64,000 nucleotides of DNA from Tubulanus polymorphus (Eukaryota > Nemertea > Palaeonemertea > Tubulaniformes > Tubulanidae): assembly GCF_964204645.1 (NCBI RefSeq), contig NC_134028.1, positions 3,818,501 to 3,882,500 of the forward strand. The letters run 5' to 3'. The notes below the pieces were generated by a model. It made no database searches, was not told the origin of the DNA, and was given only the letters and a program-made list of their open reading frames with translations. Every line of letters starts with the position of its first letter. The first letter of the stretch is position 1. Made by a program: the position numbers and the translations under genes. Below are positions 26,863 through 39,106 of the stretch, piece by piece.

Positions 26863-27986
26863 AGTATTTGAAGACCTGCTTTAGAAATATCTTACCAACG
26901 AGAGCGACAATTACGTCCTTAATGATAGTTGGATGAATCTACATCATCATCTATATTTGATGTATAGTTTATTGGTGTCCGAGGTCCAATTGATGGTTGA
27001 TTCGAGAGCATGGTCTCGTTCCTTTGCGGAGAAAACTTGTATGCTCAATTCAACGCTAAGTTATCTGGATTTTCTGAAATATTAGGGAACCCTTGGGAAA
27101 TCAATTCGCTTGTCGCTATTGATGTAGTTGATTGAGAACTGGGCTACAAGCTTCGATTGGCTTTGATCATCGTTTTGTTATTATTGAAAACTGGCCAAAT
27201 CCCTGTCAATCGTCTGGTAGTCCTACTGAGTCTGCAACATACATCATTCATTATTTCGTCTGCCTTTTTTTCTAATGCTACGAACGTCAATTCTCTCAAA
27301 GTAAACTAAGACCAAATTCATCATAAGTTTTTCGTCCGTTTGGATGTAAATTTAGACAAGTAATCAATACGATGTTGCATATATCGCTGCATTGGTTCGG
27401 ATCAGTAACTGCAGATAACTAGCAAACCGATAAGAGAAAAAAAACACTGATGAGATTGCGATGACGTTTGCTGTTTGATTTGAGAGTGGAGCTAGGGAGT
27501 GCCGTCATCTCCACGACACTTTTCACGAACATTATTTGCTTAATCAACGGTAACTAATTGAGATCTTTGTTCTGGATAACGACGTTAGCTTCGGGGAAGG
27601 AGGCTGACTATGCAACACTGATGGATGGGGGTCTATCTTCTTTAATGACGTGCATAAGATTTGACCGTGATGGCATGTGCGTCATCGCATATTCCACGTA
27701 GTTTTGTCAACGTTTCTATCCATCTCGTATTCAATCCATATATTGTTTATGGAATTTGTAGGAAATATATACCCTATAGCCTTTGGCAAATTCTGTAATG
27801 AGTTGCTTAGAAAGAAATTATCATTTCATCCGTGGAATTCACTAGGATATAAAAAAAATAGTGATACATTATCTTTGCCACCGTATTATACGGAGTGGTA
27901 TCGTATTGTTGTGATGACAGATTCAGGCAATAATCACGACAACGCCCTAATTCTCTCAGGAAAAAAGCCCCCGGGCTGGATTTCAT

Positions 27987-28377
27987 TTAGTTGTCAATTG
28001 TTTGCTTCCATACGAAAAGATTATTTCCTGTAAACAGAAAACCCTTATATACAAACGAAAGAACACCCATAGGCGTCAATAAACGCGTTTCGTAAGTTAG
28101 TTTTTCAGGTATCTCTAACCGGAAGATCGCTCCTCCGTCGACACCGCTATCATCATACGCTTCGTACTCATTCGCAGTCTTGATATCCCGATGACTCACA
28201 CAATACGCTCGCTCGACACTTAATACTTCATTCATCGGTCAATTTTTGGTAAATGGATATTTATCAGGGATATTTATATTCCTCGTGAAGTTAACGAGAG
28301 TGACATTAGCCATCTTTACCGGCGAGGAAATGAAAGATCGCAAACGCGACCAGGATCGTGGCGAGTAGTTGCCCCAT
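27987..28377 (-). CDS. tentative two-exon small secreted protein
   Basis: I do not recognise this. Exon 1 (28377-28320) encodes MGQLLATILVAFAIFHFLA, which reads as a signal peptide, ending in a good donor (G|GTAAAG). Exon 2 (28225-27987) starts after AG at 28226 and continues in the same phase through ERAYCVSHRDI, an acidic NEYEAYDDS and an IPEKLTYETRLL segment to a stop. Total is 98 residues. Codon choice in exon 2 is GC-rich compared with its surroundings, which supports coding. Against it, the acceptor has almost no pyrimidine tract, the intron is only 94 bases, and there is no known domain. It would be a gene nested on the same strand within the ChAT first intron. Alternative: chance ORF or exon of an unseen transcript. 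Confidence 0.3.
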
Positions 28378-31300
28378 TGAGCTCTATTTGCTTGATTGAT
28401 AGCCGATAAGCCTGAAACATGATTTTATTATACATCATAGCCGGCGCGTTTTATTATAGACCAGATTCTCGCTTCATTTGTATGCGAGTTACTACGGTAT
28501 TATCCCCTGCAAGTCTTTTAATTAATTTCTCATAAAGCACGCGACGGTTAGTTAGCGGCATTGATTCGAGCGGTCGGCGATATTTCCGGGCAGTGGTGCG
28601 TGTAAAATGAGGACTGCGAAAAACGATTTAGCGAAACGCATGGTTTCTATCGCATTAAGAAATGGACAGACAAACAAGCTTAAACGGTCTGAGAATTGCC
28701 GACGCATGAGAGATTTTACTTAAACCATCGATCTTGCAGTGAGCGTTCACGTATACGATACCCGCAAATCGGTTATCAATAACTAAAACTGGAACATCGA
28801 AAAAGTTTTTCATAATAAAAAGAAAATCTACTACGAGATTTTGTCTCAGCTGCTCCAATTTAAAACAATCTACCTTTTAATTTTCACAGCTGCAGATAAT
28901 GATGATTTCTATCTGGTGTGAAAATTAACCTTTTCAAACAACTATCATCGAAATGTGAGATGATGTATTCTATGTAGACAGCTCTGATACGCAGTGGAAA
29001 GCTCTATATAAATAAATGAAATTAGAATTATCATTAGTTGATTGTCATTCGTTCTACGCACGAGAAATTCTTAGAACATTTTATTGAAGACCGTATCTTT
29101 CTATAAGCGACTCATCACAAACTCTAGCGCGAATATAAAGTACACTTAATCGAAATAATCTAAATTAGTTTTCCTAATGAAATACTGTCATTTCGAGCCA
29201 TCTCTTCCTCTCTTTCTCTCTTCGGTGAGATGTGATTCCTGTGATGATTCAACACAAATATCGCCGGAGTATTTTGTTCTGAAGTTTAAGGATCATTCTG
29301 GTAATGAGGCTGTGGGAACAAGCGTCTGCTGACGTTATTAGATGCGCACTTAACCGTTAACAGAATCCGGTCTTCCGAGTGGCTCCCAGTGGCGCGGGAT
29401 ATCGGCTAATAAAATCATACTCACCGACATCTTTTGCCAAAAAAAGTTTTACATCAGCAAAAAATCAACAAGAATCGGCCTGGTTTGGGAACGCCAGTTT
29501 TGGTCAGATTTCGATCGGTCTCTACTGATTTCGGAATTCTCCTCTGGCGCGTTCGTTTTGCCCAGAATACGCTCTACCTATTCCGGAATAGCATAATCTG
29601 TAAACCTGATTGAAGCGGCTGGTTGAGTTTTTTTATCAGGAATTGCTATGGAGTAAGTTCAATTAAAACACGCCTTGATAGAAGGCATCTGGTGGGAAAC
29701 ATTTGGAACAACGGGGAGCTATGGGATCGAAGATAAGGTGGTTAAATTTGATCAGTTGGGGTTCATCATTTCAAAGTTTGCCCGAAGTTGTTGTCAAACC
29801 CTTCACGTTACTCGCCTCACTGGTTTGAACCACGTCACCGCTGACAGGACTTGACTTCCTTCCGTCACAATGCGAGGAAATACGAAAATACGGATCAATC
29901 CACGCCATTCCCGCACTTTCTTCGCACCGAGCTAAACAATATTATCGTCAATTATTCAACATCATTGGCAAGGACAAATAATTCCTCATCGACCAGACGA
30001 AGCGGGCGCCATGAAAACCGGTGCGATTAGCATCTTTAATAATTCAGCCGCAGGTGTCGACATGTTATAGGTCAATTTACCGACATGCGCACAGCAGTGC
30101 TAGAACGAGCTTCGATCAACACTGCAGCAATTATACTGAATACCTGTGCAAGAATATTGATGATTACATGGTAACTCATTTTCTGAAATCGACAATTTTT
30201 CTATGAACTGCCTAGTGCATGAACATAGATCTTCGGCTATATTGGGCCAAACATCATGGATTTTCGGCCACAATTCAACCTTAAACGTTTTTTCTAACTA
30301 AACCAAATGGAATTCCTCGATATTCTACTCTGAAAGTATCATTTTGGCATAATTTGGTGTGTATTTCTACACTGCGGGTATTGTCCACGTGCATATCTGC
30401 TCGACTATTTCGGTGGATAAATAAGTAAAGCGATACTGAATCCGGAGTTCAATCTCTTTTATGTCTTGAAAATGAATGCGTGTCAAATGTAATGGTTTTA
30501 GATTTCCACGCGATGAAGTGTTATTCAATACCTGAAATCACTTAAGTTTCATCAAGCGGCTCCACAAACACGCACGTCACGAAATATACTGAAGTTTTTG
30601 ACTGCGTGATTTTATATGCATGTACCAATTGTTTATGAATTAGTGACTCAACTCCTGGTTAAAGAGCGATGCATTTTTGTTATTTTTCTTTAAAAAGAAT
30701 GGGAAAGTAAGCTTTAATCAATTACCGTTGACTGGCTTACGCATAATATGAGAACGTAGTGGTGAGTGTTTGCTTTTCTTGAGAGACTGCTGCCGTGGGC
30801 CACCTTTTGTAGCTCCAACTACTCGAGAACTCTCGTGGCGAATGGCGTGATAAGCTTTTGATTCGATTTAAGACACCGAGGTCCTTATCCTAGATTACGA
30901 GTCAGTCGAAGGCGAATAGAATCGAATCGTCGGCATTCATCAAGTGCGCGAGAGGAGTTTACAGAAGGCGGACTGGTAATTGGCTATATGTGAACGGTCC
31001 TTTCCACTCTCCGCGGTCTGACCGAGGAACCACGAACAACGGACACCGACATCATATTATTTCAACGTACGCGCAATAAACGCATCTGTCACAGTCTGGG
31101 CTCCGAGTGAGGGGACAATACTGGACAAAAACCCACATGACGCCATAATTGGTTTAACTCTTCGGGACATCGTGTTTGCAACGTCCGACTGGGAAAATTA
31201 CGGATAATTCCATTCGCGGTATAAGCAGCAAGGACACGCATGTTATTTGTAAATCAATTCCATCATTCATAAATCGGAATATGACAATATCGTAGATGGA

Positions 31301-34007
31301 TGCCTCGGGGTAGTCGCGGTGCATAGAAATTAACATGACCGAACAAGAAGCGATAGGCTCCTTACGAAAAATCTTGTAATCATTTGGTCGCTGCATTGAC
31401 TTTTTATTTCATTCCCGAACATTCAAAGAATACGATCGCCGCGTTGGTGTTCAGGAAATATTTCTAATGTTTTCCAAGGATAAGCTAGAATCAAGCAGAT
31501 CCGATTCCTCTCTTTTTACATTTCCACATACAATACGAATCATGCACAGATTCCCACTCACTCAGCCGTGTCATTTTGCATGATTCAGTTATCATCGAAT
31601 ACAAATGGCCTGAACTATAGAGTTTCATATCAATTTTACTTCAGCCTTAAGGTCATCATCTTTACATTCTCCGATTCTGATTTTTAAGATCAGAAATGGT
31701 ACGTAGGCAGGCGTTTCTTATTTGGTAAGGTAGCGTAAATGGCATAGCTTTAAAAAGTAGAAACGTCCATTATTGATTGAGATACAAAGGAAAACGAGTA
31801 CACGGTGAACTGCCTAACATGTCAACCTCCTGTTGTAAGACCGAGACCGAAATTCTTTTCGTAGAAATCTGAGTCAATGCGTCTGCGACATGCTGACATT
31901 TTCATACGAACCGGAAGCTAGTGCCTCGAATGGGGTACAAGCGCACACCAGATGGCGTAACACTAGACCGTTTTTTTTTCGTAGAGGACATTAGCTCGTT
32001 TTGCAATGAGATTTCAACTGCATTTTTAGGCCGATTATCATCAAACAAGTCATCGAATAGATACTAGATTCACTTTCGATTCACAAATGAGAAAAAAGTG
32101 ATTCGAATTCGTCTGAAATGCGGAGAAGAAAACGAAGCGACCCAGTAACCATCGCTTGCCTCAGTAGCGGTGCCGGTCCCACAGCTTAAGTTGCATAATA
32201 GAATTCATGCTACTGAAATTTTATACTATTGCACAATGTTACCGTATAAACCACGGTTCACGTTTACTTCGGTTTTTATCATTTCAGATTCGTTGTATCC
32301 TCCATATTGGTTATGGTAGCGCAGAGCGAGATTCAGCGTTTATGAATTCATTGGTTTTTCGACTTGAACGTCTTCCGTTGCACTTCAATAACTGCCGCAA
32401 GCGTCGAGTTAATAGCACACGAAGAGGGCATCAATTATAAGACGACGCAGCTTAAAATTCTGAAAAATGTTTCCCACCAAACACAAGTGCATTCATAAGA
32501 CGACGAACAGCACTCGACGGAACGGCAGATTTGTCAGACGATTAATGAAAATCGAGTACTAGAGCTGTTAATATCAATAATCTATTCAAATATTATGGTA
32601 TTTTCAAGTGCCCTTTTTGGTTTCTTGTGTTTGACAGATATTCTACGTTACGCCGATGAATCTACCCACACCATCCTAGAACGTTTCTTTGTCGTCTGCT
32701 GCGTGTTGTAACTGTAAACGAGAAACTCGTCGTATTGCGATATATAATATGTATTCAGTCTCGTTCGCCTCCGACTTTATGATTTATTTTTAATGTTGAA
32801 AAGGCCTTGAGGCTTCATCAGGTAGACTATGTATAGTCGATGAGTTTTCCGGAGGCCTGCGCCTTGTGGCGATCAGAGCGCATAGGTTTACAGCGTTTTA
32901 TTTTAAACGAAGATCCTACGCATTTCTTCTCTTTGTTGCCTACCACGTTACATGAATTTCCCTTTAGGAGGCGATCTTTCATGTCGCTTTTTTCATCATG
33001 CCGCAATTGAATTTCAAGACGAATTGGAAATTTGCCCAGTGTATTCTTCTGGAACTGATTCGGACAATCAAATACAGTATTATAACCCGTTACGTGAACT
33101 CGAAGGGAAGAGAATGGACGTCGACGCGGTATTGGTATGTAATGATGGGGATTTCATGCTTGATAGAAGCATATCTGGAGAGCATTTACTTCGTCAATGG
33201 TGATTCTGGATACGACAGATGGTCCAGGTCCCATCATGTCAGTCCACGTGTCTCGCACGAGACACGGGTGGTTTCATTTAATAGCTCCGCGTGTATATTG
33301 CTGAAACTAGTGGCAAAACTAAATCCGATAGTTCGATATACATCGAGCCGCGCAACATCGCATAACCAACAGACATAAATTCGACTGGAATCGACCGTCA
33401 CAAGTGACTCCATGCGTCTACTATAATATTAAACAACATTCGTGTAATGTAGGAATTAGTAGCAGTAGTAATTCGAAACCTCTTCTCATTATCAATTTCT
33501 CGTGGTTGCATAAATAAATAATTAACAACGCGATTCAAAAACTACGAAAAGTAAAACGTATACGCGGATGATTGAAAATAAGCCATTGAAATATGAATTG
33601 CGGCCCGCCCTATGCGTCCGCAATATCAAAAGATAAGTCATTTTTTATGCTGCAAAGTGTTAATCAGTTTGAGAGTGCTAAACAAAGGTTATGTAGTAGA
33701 TTGAGCTGTAAGACTTAATTGTGACTCTTCATATTACAAGCTTTGTATTAATAGTCGCGGATGGTGATGATATAGATATATCAATCGAAGAAGATGATAC
33801 TGTCTTATCTACCGAACCAATCAATACGGCTTCTAGTCATATCATATGTGAATATACCAAGAATTATGTAACAAGCAATTAGCTACCACCTTGTAAACTC
33901 CCGCGTAATGCCTTGAAACAATAGCAGGTATGCATCTATTAAAAACCCACGGAAGTCCATCAATGGTGTCTGGTAAAGTGTGACATATCACTCTGACCCT
34001 TGTACTA

Positions 34008-34255
<248 letters not shown>

Positions 34256-35474
34256 ATTAGATGTCTCCCTGGGGGATCTTTGATACTGATTGACAACAAA
34301 GAAAAGTGTAATAAGTATTTTCCGCATAGTCGAAAATGAAGGATTTGTCTGTGGACAATAAGCATTTCGATCTATGATGATCTCTATAATATCACGGAAC
34401 CTGGGAAAACATTGGCAAATGCTTTATGCATTCCGAGAGCAATTCGCTATAAATTCACGGCTTCAAAACCAAGCGGAAACTTCGCAGTTACGGGACTGGG
34501 AATAATGCGAATGAGAACTATTGAGACAGATTGCATGATATATCTGCTCAGGTTTATCAACGCGAATGAATAACTTGCAGTGTGACTCTTTGTGCGTTTG
34601 TGACAGACGCCAAGCAACCGATATTGACTGCCGATTGAAACCTCTTCCTCGCAAACAAGATTAAGCAAGTCCTCTGATGAAGATATAGCCCGTAGCTAAC
34701 CTTCATAATGACCAATTAGCACTTGATTGAGCAGTTCGTATATTTCATCATGGACCATGAAAGCCAATTTTCTATTTTACCGTCTGCCGTTACGAGTCTA
34801 CGTGCCCGACCGGCAAAACGGCAAAATTGCTCAGTCGAGATAAGAACGCGCGGACGCACGCACGAAACTAAGGTCCACTTCACAGGCAAGTTGGGAAAAA
34901 ATGACCGGCGCATTGTGCAGAATCGCCGCGGTGATTTAGTTATTATATCTACTATTACAGGGAACACTTCGCGAATTCTGCGTTGGTTAATGAGCGTAAA
35001 TGGACGCTCGCTGCGATCAAATCAGACCGAAATATGAACCCAATCAATGTCACGGAAAAAAATAGATTATTCACGCAATGACCACCGAATTGGATGCAGA
35101 TTTGTTATTTCGGACGACGCAACACCCCGACCTTTTCGACATAGTACTGAAAGAATGCGTTAATCGCTTGAGAATTGCGATAAAAACCAAATCGCTTTAG
35201 AGAAAGTTATCCTGATATTGGCCGATAAAGCACGTACATATCTGTATATAATTTATAGAAATAAGTTTGCATTTTTATTTCCATATCATACACAATTTAC
35301 ATTATGCTCGAATATGCTAAACCCTACCGGATAGAAAATTTGACAGAGTTTATTAAGATAAGTCAAGTATAGCATTTATCAATAACATTTTTACTCTTGA
35401 TTTTTTTTCAATACGTACATTATACATATACATGTAGCAACTTACTCATTACTTCGTCTTTGTACACGGCATTA

Positions 35475-35491
35475 TTATATATATATATATC
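35475..35491. repeat. short (AT)n run
   Basis: About eight TA units in AT-rich sequence between VAChT and ChAT. Confidence 0.8.
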
Positions 35492-36281
35492 TTATCACAC
35501 GAGGACTAAAAGGTTTTAATAGTCAACTATTAATATACAAAATTCATTACCTAATAACAATAATTTACGTATTTTTCATTTATCTAAATATCTACCGCCA
35601 ACTAATTAATTTACCATTGGTTATCATATTACATCCATATATTAGTAGCATTCGATTTTTTCGTCAATATCGTATTAATAAATAATATGATTAATTGTTA
35701 AAATCTATATCATCTCTATAGTAAGGTAGCGTATCACATTGGCGGCTTGGCGGCCGAGATAAGACTTTGAGTGGAGTGTTTAGAGCACGTTAACGAGTAA
35801 CAATGTCTAATTGCATCAATATTTATTATATCTATGTGTGCCTTCAGCATCGAACTACAAGAAGATCGCCGAATCTTCGTGGAAAATTACACCGTCTTTT
35901 TTTTTAGATTTTCGTGTAAAATTCCGTAGAAAATCTCACGACGCCAATAACACGAACATCAACAACAATATGTTTCGACTATTTCTCTATCGTTGTCCGG
36001 TCAAAACCGCGGATAACGCAACCATCGAATCGAACGCTAGAAACGACAACATCAACACGATCGTGAAATGTTTTCAGAATCTATAATATCGAAAACTCAT
36101 ACTCGTATCCGGCCTCTTTAGCCTCTTAATTAATAACAAATTCAATTTTAACAACTATACATAATATTCACACAACAAAACGATCTATCAATTTAACAGC
36201 GCTAGAATTCCCTTGTGAAACGCGCTGCAGTCAGTGAGCAGACGAAATGAAATTCAAACAAACGGTTTTTAATGGCGTACG

Positions 36282-36282
<1 letters not shown>

Positions 36283-36367
<85 letters not shown>
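36283..36367. repeat. (AT)n microsatellite, about 85 bp
   Basis: Uninterrupted TA dinucleotide run, about 1 kb beyond the VAChT 3' end. Confidence 0.97.
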
Positions 36368-36369
<2 letters not shown>

Positions 36370-37318
36370 CTGACGCAAAATTTTTTGAATACATTTGAAG
36401 TGTGCAACTGAATAATTCAGTAGGCTGTCATATCTTAACCGTATCATTCTCACACAATGGATGATAGTTAAATTCATTTCGTGTTTTCAAGTAATTGTAC
36501 GCACTGATGACGCTAGCGTACGTACGTTTATAGTTTCGATTTGAAATCGAACCTGTAAAGTTTCGTTAGAACTGTACAATAATTCAATTTGCTAGAAACG
36601 CTTATTTTTCCACGGCGAAGGCTGATTTGGCCGGCCGCACCTATCATCGACATAGCCGCCTCAATCATTACGGTGAAGTATTATTATTTTTAGACCACGG
36701 ATACATGTCATAATCCATTGTATAGATGCGATCCTAATTACCGTGCAAGGGGGTGAGTGACCCTGCTCCCCGGAGTAACGAAGCTAATATTCTATCGCAT
36801 ATTTCTCAGTAACTCATTTATTATGACATACAGTATATATGTATATACATCACCAGTGATTACGGTTTTATTTGTTTCTCTTGTTCTCATCACGAACCAT
36901 CGGCGATTTTCGTTAATGAATTGCTCTATGTATTTATCAATCTAATGCACTTCCCTGATTTCAACTGAATTCCTATACATGTATATCATCCGATATTTTA
37001 TAGCTTATATTATATAACTCTGATTTCTTCTTACAGGTAAAACAAAACTATAGAACCCAATATCAACGCTGATTTATGCAAATGAAGTCTTAACATCTCC
37101 GCTTAACCCTTTTCGACTGACCAATTACTCGCCTGATTCAGTGGGCTTTTCATACTTCAATCTATATTATATGAAGATTATTTTACTTTGAACTACACCT
37201 ATTGAGTCCGCGGCTCTCATCTTCAGCAGCAAAGACCCAAACTTAAGTTCGTTCAAATCTTCACCTTCGTTCATACTACATTTTCTAAGACTTTCTATAA
37301 GTTGGGTCATGATTTAAC

Positions 37319-37324
37319 TTTATT
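37319..37324 (-). terminator. candidate polyadenylation signal for VAChT
   Basis: AATAAA on the minus strand lies 16 bases past the VAChT stop codon. It is unusually close, so a later signal may be used instead. Confidence 0.25.
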
Positions 37325-37339
37325 GTCCCAATGTCATTG

Positions 37340-39106
37340 TCAATAATCAGAGTCAGACGATTCCATGATTTTGCGCGAATCTTGAGCGCGTTCTCGGTAG
37401 CTGGGATTTTTAACGGAATTACGATAGTTAACCGAATTCTGATTACCGATCGCGTTGTTTTGCGGTTGTTGTTGCTGTTGATAGAACGGGTTGGTGACCT
37501 CGTTCATAGGTGGCGCTGATGGTTTGGTCATGTCGTTCTGCACTAAATGGTTGTTCATTTCCGGCGCGTCGATTTCTTTCGGTTCGATGCCGCCGTTGAT
37601 GTTGTTCATCTGGTAAGTTTTGTATTTCTGTCCAGGTGGATAGTCATCCACCAGAACGGTCTCTTCATTGTCGAATGGTTTATACGTGTAAATCGTCTTC
37701 AGGAACACCAACAACGGAGCGTAGAGTATGTTACTCAAGAAGATGCCGACGTTGAGCCACACAAATCCAATCGAATGAACGATCGATCCGGCTACTATAG
37801 GTCCGAACGCGTATGCTAATGAGTAAGATATGTCCGCAATTGCGTAAACACTGCCGTAAATGGACACGTGGCGGACATCCACTAAGTATCCAAGTGTGGG
37901 CAGCAAGGCCGTGTCAATGAGAGCGATACCGAAACATATACTACATATAGGAAGCATCAGCACGCCGAAAGTCTTGCAGAACGGTATCATGAGACAAGAT
38001 ACTCCCTCCATTGAAAGTCCTATCGCGGCGATAAGCCACTGGTATTGCGGGTGGGACCTGGCCATTTTGACCGTCATGTAAACACCGACGACATGCGGTA
38101 TGAACGCCGGCAACCAGATCAAACCCATTTCCCATTCGGATGCGTCCATCGTGTCCTTCATCCAGATAGCTATCGTCGGTTCGAGAAACGCTAGGGATAC
38201 GTTAGCCATGGCCAGTGCACCGGCAGCTATCGCGATAAAAGGATCCATTAACAAACGGTATATCGGCGTTCCTCGCGGTATGTCGTCTTTCATTTCACGT
38301 CTCAACTTTCGAACAGGTTTGAACACGAAGAACAACATCAACCCGTCGACCAGCGCTATCGATGCCAAAATCAAAAACGGTACCTTTTTACCGGCAAACT
38401 GGTAGAGGACGCCGCCGAAAGGTGGTGCCACCAGACATCCGAACGATATGAACGCTAAAGCGATACCTAACGCCAGAGATCTTTCCCTTTCTTCGGTATA
38501 TCTGTCGGCGATCATCGCCAATCCGGAGGTGTCGGCGAACGCCGAGCCCAATCCTTGTAAACTTCGCGCCAGGAACAATATCGCGTAACTTTCACCGAAT
38601 GCGAACACGGACGTGGACAGAAACATTATCCCTAAACCAATCATCATTGGAAAATCGTAGCCGATTCTGTCGATGAGATGACCCGTAAATGGATTGACGA
38701 GCAGTTGCAGAATAGCTTTTGAAGCGAATAGTACACCGATCGCGCTATCTTCGTTATCGTATTCGGCCACCATGAAAATGGATTTATGCACCCTGTAAGA
38801 TGTATAATTCACCCACGTGTAATCGAACGAGCCCGAAATATTTTCATAAGTTCTGTTGTATTCAATTGTGATATTAGTTATATTCGTCGTCCCTTTATCG
38901 ATTGTAGGCGAACCCCAGGCGTTGATGCTGCGCAGATAATCAGGAATGATCGGCACTATGACCATATACAACATATTATCCAGTAGCAAAGCGACGCATA
39001 CTATGACCAGCACCAGGCGGCGCTGAGATTTAGGTTCGTAGATTTTCTTGTCGAGAATTTCGCGGATTTCCGACAGGTCTTTATTAATGAACGGTATCAC
39101 CGGCAT
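37340..39106 (-). CDS. VAChT: vesicular acetylcholine transporter (VAChT, SLC18A3/unc-17 type)
   Basis: Proton-antiport carrier that loads acetylcholine into synaptic vesicles. A single uninterrupted frame encodes 588 residues (human 532). The first membrane segment carries the near-invariant [20 protein letters not shown] with Asp43 (human Asp46). The lumenal loop has NIT, NIT, NRT, NIS and NYT, five possible N-glycosylation sites. Then come [47 protein letters not shown]-like helix, [53 protein letters not shown] and [21 protein letters not shown]. The acidic and basic residues important in VAChT are present. The cytoplasmic tail has [12 protein letters not shown] where mammals have a dileucine sorting motif, then a Gln-rich run (QQQQQPQ) and an acidic end (SSDSDY). 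It matches VAChT better than VMAT across all helices. The lack of coding introns is the norm for VAChT. It lies 19 kb upstream of the ChAT start on the same strand. Confidence 0.97.
   Translation of the reverse strand: MPVIPFINKDLSEIREILDKKIYEPKSQRRLVLVIVCVALLLDNMLYMVIVPIIPDYLRSINAWGSPTIDKGTTNITNITIEYNRTYENISGSFDYTWVNYTSYRVHKSIFMVAEYDNEDSAIGVLFASKAILQLLVNPFTGHLIDRIGYDFPMMIGLGIMFLSTSVFAFGESYAILFLARSLQGLGSAFADTSGLAMIADRYTEERERSLALGIALAFISFGCLVAPPFGGVLYQFAGKKVPFLILASIALVDGLMLFFVFKPVRKLRREMKDDIPRGTPIYRLLMDPFIAIAAGALAMANVSLAFLEPTIAIWMKDTMDASEWEMGLIWLPAFIPHVVGVYMTVKMARSHPQYQWLIAAIGLSMEGVSCLMIPFCKTFGVLMLPICSICFGIALIDTALLPTLGYLVDVRHVSIYGSVYAIADISYSLAYAFGPIVAGSIVHSIGFVWLNVGIFLSNILYAPLLVFLKTIYTYKPFDNEETVLVDDYPPGQKYKTYQMNNINGGIEPKEIDAPEMNNHLVQNDMTKPSAPPMNEVTNPFYQQQQQPQNNAIGNQNSVNYRNSVKNPSYRERAQDSRKIMESSDSDY

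Larger units (their letters stand above)
18031..27986. other. non-coding stretch between ChAT and VAChT, proximal part
   Basis: By analogy with other animals this is part of the first ChAT intron. I see no convincing exon. The short tandem near 19633-19653 and the 22405-22581 and 26717-26862 repeats lie here. Candidate ORFs (for example 22228-22558 plus, 25484-25765 minus) have no family features. Confidence 0.55.

Noticed and set aside
32790-32860. Hammerhead-like CTGATGA on the minus strand
   Set aside because: CTGATGA and a GCCT/AGGC stem are present, but the GAAAC string that should follow is missing.
32952-33378. Overlapping plus-strand ORFs (83 and 126 codons)
   Set aside because: No family features, different frames equally open, no supporting splice sites.
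37340-39106. Vesicular monoamine transporter (VMAT) as identity
   Set aside because: VAChT-specific segments ([35 protein letters not shown]) and the intronless frame favour VAChT.
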